Source: Bacillota bacterium
GTDB lineage: Bacteria > Bacillota > Clostridia > Oscillospirales > Oscillospiraceae
Length of the DNA stretch: 64,000 nt
NCBI GenBank assembly: GCA_029224785.1
Contig: JAQXVF010000043.1
Location: 1 to 64,000, forward strand
Reading direction: 5' to 3'
Every line of letters starts with the position of its first letter. Positions within the stretch are counted from its first letter, which is position 1. The translations under genes and the position numbers were made by a program. Positions 58,358 through 64,000 of the stretch are shown here, piece by piece. Below the pieces are notes generated by a model. That model worked only from the letters and a program-made list of their open reading frames with translations. It was not told the origin of the DNA and searched no databases.

Positions 58358-60436
58358 TCAGACAGAACGGGTCCACTCCGTGACCAGAATACCGGGAATG
58401 GCCCAGATGAGCTGGTAAAGCAGGACGTTCGCCGGGGTCAGAAGATCCCAGATGCCCAGGATGGCCACGGCGGCCATAGTCAGAAGTCCCAGGACACCGG
58501 CCAGAATATGCACGGCAAGCCCTGTGCAGGTGCCGCGGTACAGACAGCGGGAACCGGTGACCACAAATGCTTTGGCAGAAAGGGTGTCCCGGGAGACCAG
58601 CGCCAGCGCGGGAGCCTCCGGATCCGCAGGCCTGGAAAGCAGCTCCTTTCGCTGGGAAAGGGGGGCGAATTCCATCCGCTTCAGGCGGATCCGGTATTTT
58701 TTCGTCAGAAGATCCGCTCCCACGACGAAGTCCGTTCCCACCACCATAGGCGTAAGAGAACGGTAGCTGCAAAGAGTGGAAAGACCCTTTGCGGTGGATT
58801 TATTCTGGGTGTAGGTCAAGGCAAACACGGCGCACAGCCGGTTGTCGATGGCCATATAGATGGCATTTTCCACCGGGCTGCGGTCGGGCAGATCCACATG
58901 CATTTCTGCCATGAAGCCGCGGCTGCCCATGAGAACGGCTTCTTCGTTGAGAATTCCGCCGATACCGCCGTTATCGTAGAACCGGAATTCTCCGGCGGAG
59001 TATTGCCTGCAATTCCGGCTTTCCCGAAGCTGGCGGAAGATGGGCAGCAGACTGCTTCCCTGCTCCTCGGCCAGGGCGGCGGCATAGCCGATGACCTGAT
59101 CGGGGCTGCGCTGGCCGAAGAACTTGACACCGTTGAGCTTCACGGAACCGATGGGGAACAGGTCGGTATCGCTGAGGGGGAAGATCAGATCCTTACGCAG
59201 GGCCTTTACGCCTTGCCAACCGCAGATCACGGAGCCGATGCGGTGCAGCCGACGTTCCAGAATGGCCTTTGGCCGTGTCAGAGAGATGAAAGCCGTGGCA
59301 GGAAAGGCGCACAGCAGGCTGGCTGCCAGCACACGGACGGCATAGTCCATTCCGTGGAGGAAATAGGCTGCGGCGGAAACACCCAGACTCAGGACAAAAG
59401 CGATCAGGCAGAAGACGGACTGGGTCTTTTCCGGCCCGGAGGGGAGGTTGTAGGTGTCCATGAACTCCTCCACTTCGCCGTCCCGGAGGATCAGGCCGTT
59501 TCTCCCTCCCCGGTAATCGGAGGCGGCGGTAACGGCATCCAGACGGACGGCACGGCGCATGGTATCCATTTCTCCCATTTCGGTATTCCGCTTTTCATAA
59601 GCGGCCCAAAGAGCCATCACCGTTTCCAGGGCGAACACTGCACCAAAGGGAAGCTCCAGCGAGGTCAGGCAGAAGAAAGCATCCACACTGCAGGCAATCA
59701 GCGTGACCACCAGCATGGTGTTTGGGGTGAACCGGCCGTGGAACAGGTCTCCGATCCCTTCCATGATCAGGTAGCAGCCCATCAGGGCGGAGACGAGAAT
59801 CCCCATCACCTGGCTGAACACCAGGAACCGCACTCGGTTGTCCGGCACGGGCCGGAGGAAGAAAAAGGCGGTGGCGGCTGCGGTCAGCAGGAAACAGGCA
59901 ATCATTATGATGATGGCAAGCTGAAGCTTTCCCAGGCCAAGTTCGCTCAGTTCGTAGTAGCGATGCTCCGGGCCGATCACCAGCTTCTTCCGAAGCTGCT
60001 TTAAGCGGGAAGGGGGCTGAAAGACGATGGGGTTGGGCACATATTCCTCATCCGCCGGAACGGAATCAAACTCCGGGAAAGCCTCGGATTCCTCTGCATC
60101 CCGGGACGTCACCGCATCCGGCTCCACGGGATCCGACAGGGAAGTATCCTCCGCAGTGACCTCTTGAGCGGTGTCGGGGGTGTCTGCTTGCCGGGCAAGC
60201 TCCTCCTGCTCAAAGGGAAGCAGAATGGAATTCTCGGGATCCTCCTCCGGAATATCATCTCCGGAAAACTCCGCCATAATGGCTTCCAATGATCCGGTGG
60301 AAAAATCCACCTCCAATTCGGAATCCGTCACCGGGGGAAGGGGCGCTTCGTCCGGAGGTTCTGGGGTATCCGCCGGGGTATTTTCCTGCCGGGTGTCCAA
60401 AGTATCTTCGGACTTCAGTTCTTCCGTATCGTCCAT
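58358..60436 (-). CDS. Degenerate P-type ATPase-like membrane protein
   Basis: 692 residues. Residues 1-150 are acidic, Pro/Glu/Asp-rich and probably disordered. Membrane pairs lie near 171-195, 203-225, 240-280, 340-380 and 640-685. Between them the order follows a P1B ATPase: LLCAFPATAF (374-383) in place of CPCALGLA, then FPLSDTDLFP (419-428) in place of DKTGTLT, a nucleotide-domain-like GSRGFMAEM, LTPMVVGTDF (561-570) in place of MLTGDN, and DPEAPALALVS in place of GDGINDAPALA. Phosphorylation and hinge motifs are lost, so ATP-driven transport is unlikely. It follows rlmB by ten bases and probably shares its transcript. Function unknown. Confidence 0.75.
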   Translation of the reverse strand: MDDTEELKSEDTLDTRQENTPADTPEPPDEAPLPPVTDSELEVDFSTGSLEAIMAEFSGDDIPEEDPENSILLPFEQEELARQADTPDTAQEVTAEDTSLSDPVEPDAVTSRDAEESEAFPEFDSVPADEEYVPNPIVFQPPSRLKQLRKKLVIGPEHRYYELSELGLGKLQLAIIIMIACFLLTAAATAFFFLRPVPDNRVRFLVFSQVMGILVSALMGCYLIMEGIGDLFHGRFTPNTMLVVTLIACSVDAFFCLTSLELPFGAVFALETVMALWAAYEKRNTEMGEMDTMRRAVRLDAVTAASDYRGGRNGLILRDGEVEEFMDTYNLPSGPEKTQSVFCLIAFVLSLGVSAAAYFLHGMDYAVRVLAASLLCAFPATAFISLTRPKAILERRLHRIGSVICGWQGVKALRKDLIFPLSDTDLFPIGSVKLNGVKFFGQRSPDQVIGYAAALAEEQGSSLLPIFRQLRESRNCRQYSAGEFRFYDNGGIGGILNEEAVLMGSRGFMAEMHVDLPDRSPVENAIYMAIDNRLCAVFALTYTQNKSTAKGLSTLCSYRSLTPMVVGTDFVVGADLLTKKYRIRLKRMEFAPLSQRKELLSRPADPEAPALALVSRDTLSAKAFVVTGSRCLYRGTCTGLAVHILAGVLGLLTMAAVAILGIWDLLTPANVLLYQLIWAIPGILVTEWTRSV

Positions 60437-60446
60437 AGGGACCTCC

Positions 60447-61232
60447 TTATTTCAGTCGCTGCCGTACTGCTTCATACAGCAGAATGGACGCGGCAGCGGA
60501 GGCGTTGAGGGAAGAGATGCTGCCGCGCATGGGAATGCTGACGATCACATCGCAGTTTTTGCGCACCAGGGGGCTGATGCCGTCGCCCTCATTGCCAATG
60601 ACGATGGCGGCAGGGACGGAAAGATTGGCCTGGTACATAGGGATGGAGCCTTCTGCGGCGGCGCCGAAGACCCAGACACCTTTCTGCTTCAGCTCTGCGA
60701 TGGTGTTGTTGATGTTGCTGACACGGGCCACCTTCATATACTCGATGGCGCCGGCGGATGCCTTGGCCACGGTGGCGGTCAGCCCTACGCTGCGGCGCTT
60801 GGGGATGATAACGCCGTGAGCACCGGCACATTCAGCCGAGCGCATGATGGCACCCAGGTTGTGGGGATCGGACAGCTCATCGCAGATCACGATCAGCGGC
60901 TCCTCACCCCGGTCTGCGGCGGCGCTCAGGATCTCGTCTACGGTGCTGTACTGGTGGGCAGCTACCAGCGCGATCACTCCCTGATGGCTGCGGGTGGTGC
61001 TCATGGCATCCAGCTTCCTGCGATCCACGGGAACGATGACGGCACCGGCTTCTTTTGCCTCCGCAGCCAGACGCTGCAGCGCCCGGTCGATCTCGCCGCT
61101 GGCGATAAAGACTTTGTCCACGGCCCGGCCGCTGCGAAGGGCCTCGGTCAGGGCGTTACGGCCTTCCAGTTGGCCTTCGGTTTCTTCTGCAGGGGTTGTG
61201 TCCCGGCGGGGTCCGTTCCGAAAATTGCTCAT
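60447..61232 (-). CDS. rlmB: 23S rRNA (guanosine2251-2'-O)-methyltransferase
   Basis: 261 residues from ATG 61232 (GGAG nine bases upstream); ATG 61241 is the alternative. N-terminal LEGRNALTEALRSGRAVDKVFIASG, catalytic VICDELSDPHNLGAIMRSAECAGAHGVIIPKRR and the knot motifs IVIGNEGDGISPLV and IPMRGSISSLNASAAASILLYE are canonical SpoU. It methylates the P-loop of 23S rRNA. The promoter is at 61268-61296. Confidence 0.95.
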   Translation of the reverse strand: MSNFRNGPRRDTTPAEETEGQLEGRNALTEALRSGRAVDKVFIASGEIDRALQRLAAEAKEAGAVIVPVDRRKLDAMSTTRSHQGVIALVAAHQYSTVDEILSAAADRGEEPLIVICDELSDPHNLGAIMRSAECAGAHGVIIPKRRSVGLTATVAKASAGAIEYMKVARVSNINNTIAELKQKGVWVFGAAAEGSIPMYQANLSVPAAIVIGNEGDGISPLVRKNCDVIVSIPMRGSISSLNASAAASILLYEAVRQRLK

Positions 61233-61267
61233 AAATCTCATCTCCGAAAATAGTACGTTTCCTGCAC

Positions 61268-61296
61268 ATTATAACAGATTTCTCCCCATTTCACAA
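61268..61296 (-). promoter_or_regulatory. Sigma-A promoter of rlmB
   Basis: Minus strand TTGTGA (61296-61291), 17-bp spacer, TATAAT (61273-61268). Confidence 0.82.
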
Positions 61297-61377
61297 CCGT
61301 TATTTTGCGGAACCTCCAAACAGCGGGTTTTCGGAAGATATTTACAGAAAATTTACGGGAATAAAGGGAATCATTCA

Positions 61378-61406
61378 TTGCGTGGAGCGGGAAAATGTGA
61401 TATGAT
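61378..61406 (+). promoter_or_regulatory. Sigma-A promoter of ftsH
   Basis: TTGCGT (61378-61383), 17-bp spacer, TATGAT (61401-61406), 31 bp before the ATG. Confidence 0.75.
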
Positions 61407-61437
61407 GACTCAATAGAATCATCCAAGGAGGGATACT

Positions 61438-63417
61438 ATGGATCCTAACGGAAATCGCCCCGGCGGAGGAAAGCCCGGCGGCAACCCCTCGGACGACAAC
61501 AAGCGCCCGAAAACAAATATTTGGGTCACGCTGGTCATTGCGATCTGTGTAGTGCTGCTGATCAGCACGATTTACAATTCTGTGGTGAAGAGCCAGTATA
61601 CGCTGACCACTTTCACGGATTTTCTGAACGCCTGGGAAAGCGGTGAGCTGGTGGAAGTGGAGATTCAGGAGGATCGGGTCATTTATATGACAAAAGCCGA
61701 GAGCCTGAAGCCTACGGGTCAGCAAAAGGCCTTCTACACCGGCCTTCCCAGCGGCGACCGGCTGACGCTGGCAACGCAGCTTCGGGAAGACGGTGTCACG
61801 GTCTACGAGCAGATCGTGGAGAACAACTCCTTCATCATCATGATCCTGTATTATGCGGGAATGTTTTTGCTGATGTTCGGCCTGATCAATATGATGACCA
61901 AGCGGTTCTCCTCCGGAGACGGTCTGATGGGGGGCTTCGGCAACAGCAAGGCCAAGGTCTATATGGAAAAGGAGACCGGCATCACCTTTGCAGACGTGGC
62001 AGGACAGGATGAGGCAAAGGAATCCCTGCAGGAGATCATTGATTTCCTGAACAATCCTCAGAAATATGCGGAGATCGGTGCGAAGCTGCCCAAGGGTGCC
62101 CTGCTGGTGGGCTCTCCCGGTACCGGCAAGACCCTGCTTGCCAAGGCGGTTGCCGGAGAGGCCGGCGTGCCCTTCTTCTCCATTTCCGGCTCGGACTTTG
62201 AAGAAATGTTTGTGGGTGTAGGCGCAAGCCGTGTCCGGGATCTGTTCAGTCAGGCTGCCAAGGTGGCGCCCAGCATCATCTTCATCGACGAGATCGACGC
62301 GGTGGGCCATACCCGGGATTCCCGCTTCGGCGGCACTTCCGACCAGACCCTGAACCAGCTTCTGGCTGAGATTGACGGCTTTGACTCCTCCAAGGGCGTG
62401 GTGATCCTTGCGGCAACAAACCGCCCGGAGATTCTGGACAAAGCGTTGCTCCGTGCCGGCCGGTTTGACCGGCGGATCATTGTGGACCGGCCCAACCTCC
62501 AGGGACGTCTGGACACCCTGAAGGTGCATACCCGGAAAATCAAGCTCACCGAGGATGTGGATCTGCGGAAGATCGCTCAGGCCACCGCCGGAGCCGTGGG
62601 CGCGGACCTGGCCAACCTGGTCAACGAGGCGGCCCTTCGTGCAGTCCGGCACGGCAGAAAAGCGGTCAATCAGGAGGATCTGATGGTGTCGTTTGAAGTG
62701 GTCATTGCCGGAACGGAGAAAAAGAACACGGTGCTGACGGACATGGAAAAGCGTCTGGTGGCATACCACGAGGTAGGCCATGCGCTTGTGGCTGCCCTGG
62801 AAAAGCATTCCCAGCCCGTTTCCAAAATCACCATCGTGCCCCACACCTCCGGTGCGCTGGGCTACACCATGCAGATGCCGGAGGAGGAGAAATTCCTGAA
62901 TACGGCGGAAGAGCTGATGGTGGAGCTGCGCACGCTTCTTGGCGGCAGGGCCGCCGAGCAGTTGGTGTTCGGCGTCAAAACCACCGGTGCATCCAACGAC
63001 ATCCAGCGGGCCACTGCCCTTGCCAGAAATATGATAACCCAGTACGGCATGAGCGATGCATTCGGCAATATGTCCCTTTCCACGGTGCAGAATCAGTATC
63101 TGGACGGCCAGTCCTATCTGGACTGCTCTCAGCAGACTGCCGCCATGGTGGATCAGGAGGTGCAGAAGCTGCTGGGCGAGTGCTACGATCAGGCATTTGC
63201 CATGCTGAAGGAGCACCGCTCCCTGCTGGATGAGATTTCCCTGTTCCTGCTGGGCAAGGAGACCATCACCGGCGATGAGCTGATGGCCTATGTGAATGCC
63301 TACCGGGGCGAAAAGAGCGAGCCTGCGATGATTTCTGCGCCGGAGGCAGAGCCTTCGGACGATTCCCAGACCGGGGAGGAGCCTGCACCCATCCGGGAAG
63401 ATCTATCCGATTGTTGA
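61438..63417 (+). CDS. ftsH: ATP-dependent zinc metalloprotease FtsH
   Basis: 659 residues (AAGGAGGG upstream). Two membrane segments (about 30-48 and 130-150) flank a short outside loop. The AAA+ domain has [12 protein letters not shown], with Ser where most FtsH have Pro, then [11 protein letters not shown] and [19 protein letters not shown]. The protease has [13 protein letters not shown], the HExGH zinc site, and later D residues. It degrades membrane and short-lived cytosolic proteins. The tail is acidic and variable. Confidence 0.98.
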   Translation: MDPNGNRPGGGKPGGNPSDDNKRPKTNIWVTLVIAICVVLLISTIYNSVVKSQYTLTTFTDFLNAWESGELVEVEIQEDRVIYMTKAESLKPTGQQKAFYTGLPSGDRLTLATQLREDGVTVYEQIVENNSFIIMILYYAGMFLLMFGLINMMTKRFSSGDGLMGGFGNSKAKVYMEKETGITFADVAGQDEAKESLQEIIDFLNNPQKYAEIGAKLPKGALLVGSPGTGKTLLAKAVAGEAGVPFFSISGSDFEEMFVGVGASRVRDLFSQAAKVAPSIIFIDEIDAVGHTRDSRFGGTSDQTLNQLLAEIDGFDSSKGVVILAATNRPEILDKALLRAGRFDRRIIVDRPNLQGRLDTLKVHTRKIKLTEDVDLRKIAQATAGAVGADLANLVNEAALRAVRHGRKAVNQEDLMVSFEVVIAGTEKKNTVLTDMEKRLVAYHEVGHALVAALEKHSQPVSKITIVPHTSGALGYTMQMPEEEKFLNTAEELMVELRTLLGGRAAEQLVFGVKTTGASNDIQRATALARNMITQYGMSDAFGNMSLSTVQNQYLDGQSYLDCSQQTAAMVDQEVQKLLGECYDQAFAMLKEHRSLLDEISLFLLGKETITGDELMAYVNAYRGEKSEPAMISAPEAEPSDDSQTGEEPAPIREDLSDC

Positions 63418-63427
63418 CAAAATATTC

Positions 63428-63454
63428 AAAAACCACCGGAAAACGGTGGTTTTT
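63428..63454 (+). terminator. ftsH terminator
   Basis: AAAAACCACCG (63428-63438), loop GAAAA, CGGTGGTTTTT (63444-63454). Confidence 0.92.
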
Positions 63455-63584
63455 GAGAATGATTGCATCCCTGTTTGCAGGAAGCCATGGGAAAGGGTGC
63501 ATGAAAACGCGGAAAACCGGTTCCCAAAACAGGGCTGCCTGTTTTTCTCCGATGGATACATCGATACAGGAAAGAAGGGAATCA

Positions 63585-64000
63585 TATGGAGGATAGAAAA
63601 GGTCTTGATCTGCATCTTATCAGGGCATCAGCCGGACAACTGGAAGAAATCCGGCAGGCATATATTCAGGTGATTGACCGTACGCAGCATATGAAAACGT
63701 ATGCCCGGTGGATATACGGGCTGCATCCAACCGATGAGATGATCCGTTCCTACTTGGACAGCGGTGCCATGTATTTGCTTCTGGATGGGACCGATATTGC
63801 GGGGATGATGGCGGTCACCATGTCCCAGGGGGATGACTACCATGAGATTGCATGGGAAAGACAGCTTCCCGATACGGAAGTGGCGGTGGTACATATCCTG
63901 GCGGTCATGCCGGAGTATCAGAAACAGGGCTTGGGAAGAAAAATGATCGAAGAAACCCTTCGCCTTGCAAAAGAGAACGGGAAGAAGGCCATCCGATTGG
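63585..64000 (+). CDS. GNAT acetyltransferase, 3' end outside window
   Basis: 138 codons visible from ATG 63585 (AAGAAGGGA upstream). A GNAT start (LHLIRASAGQLEEIRQAYIQVI) leads to the motif A region VVHILAVMPEYQKQGLGRKMIEETLRLAKENGKKAIRL, with QKQGLG as the acetyl-CoA loop. The substrate is unknown. A stretch of 130 bp after the ftsH terminator with no clear gene precedes it. Confidence 0.85.

Overview
The window is a stretch of low-GC-phylum but GC-rich chromosome, most likely from an anaerobic spore-forming Clostridia (Oscillospirales-like). The reasons are Shine-Dalgarno sites of the AGGAGG type, sigma-A promoters with 16-18 bp spacers, a tig-clpP-clpX-lon-engB block, dipicolinate synthase genes (dpaA/dpaB), a SpoIIIE/FtsK translocase, long-form HPF, DUF4364 and DUF1836 genes, and a lysine riboswitch. 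The species cannot be named from sequence alone. I saw no rRNA, tRNA or CRISPR array.

Region by region. 1-3060 is the end of a mobile element: a tyrosine recombinase running off the left edge, a ParA whose C-terminus looks cut short, a BRO-N-like protein, then about 0.8 kb without a convincing gene but full of direct and inverted repeats, abutting the 3' end of rpsI. 3071-4082 is the rplM-rpsI operon (leftward). 4198-7268 (rightward) holds a TtcA-like thiolase, a small membrane protein, a dihydrouridine synthase and an M23 peptidase. 7289-10740 (leftward) holds trmO, a zinc/manganese-type ABC transporter and a small protein. 10901-12421 is a leucine-rich-repeat membrane protein divergent from a GNAT. 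12469-16864 is ylxM-ffh-rpsP-khpA-rimM-trmD-cupin, with trmD fused to a GNAT domain. 16905-24533 carries a ThrE-like exporter, nadE, dpaAB, DUF4364, hpf and riboswitch-controlled lysA. 24602-29755 includes a TSCPD protein, YbaK, a ClpP-like protease, a divergent UppP and FtsK. 29948-35493 is rplS-lepB-rbgA-rnhB-yraN-dipeptidase-threonine-synthase-like-phosphoesterase. 35604-42195 is the protein-quality-control block. 42297-47570 has two flavin-type genes, DegV and DUF1836 genes divergent around a perfect palindrome, and an ABC exporter. 47721-53395 (leftward) is trmL-pgk-tpiA-tsaC-coaE-M18 peptidase. 53780-55877 has two convergent XRE regulators. 56021-63417 holds an EF-G paralogue, a degenerate P-type-ATPase-like membrane protein with rlmB, and ftsH. 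A GNAT gene runs off the right edge.

Together the genes serve translation (ribosomal proteins, SRP, tRNA/rRNA modification), proteolysis, glycolysis, lysine and NAD synthesis, and sporulation. The accessory signals worth a second look are the pseudo-P-type-ATPase, the TrmD-GNAT fusion, a UppP paralogue and a threonine-synthase-like protein that both lack family catalytic features, two pairs of matching palindromes next to regulator genes, a 45-bp repeat inside a regulator, and the mobile-element scar beside rpsI.
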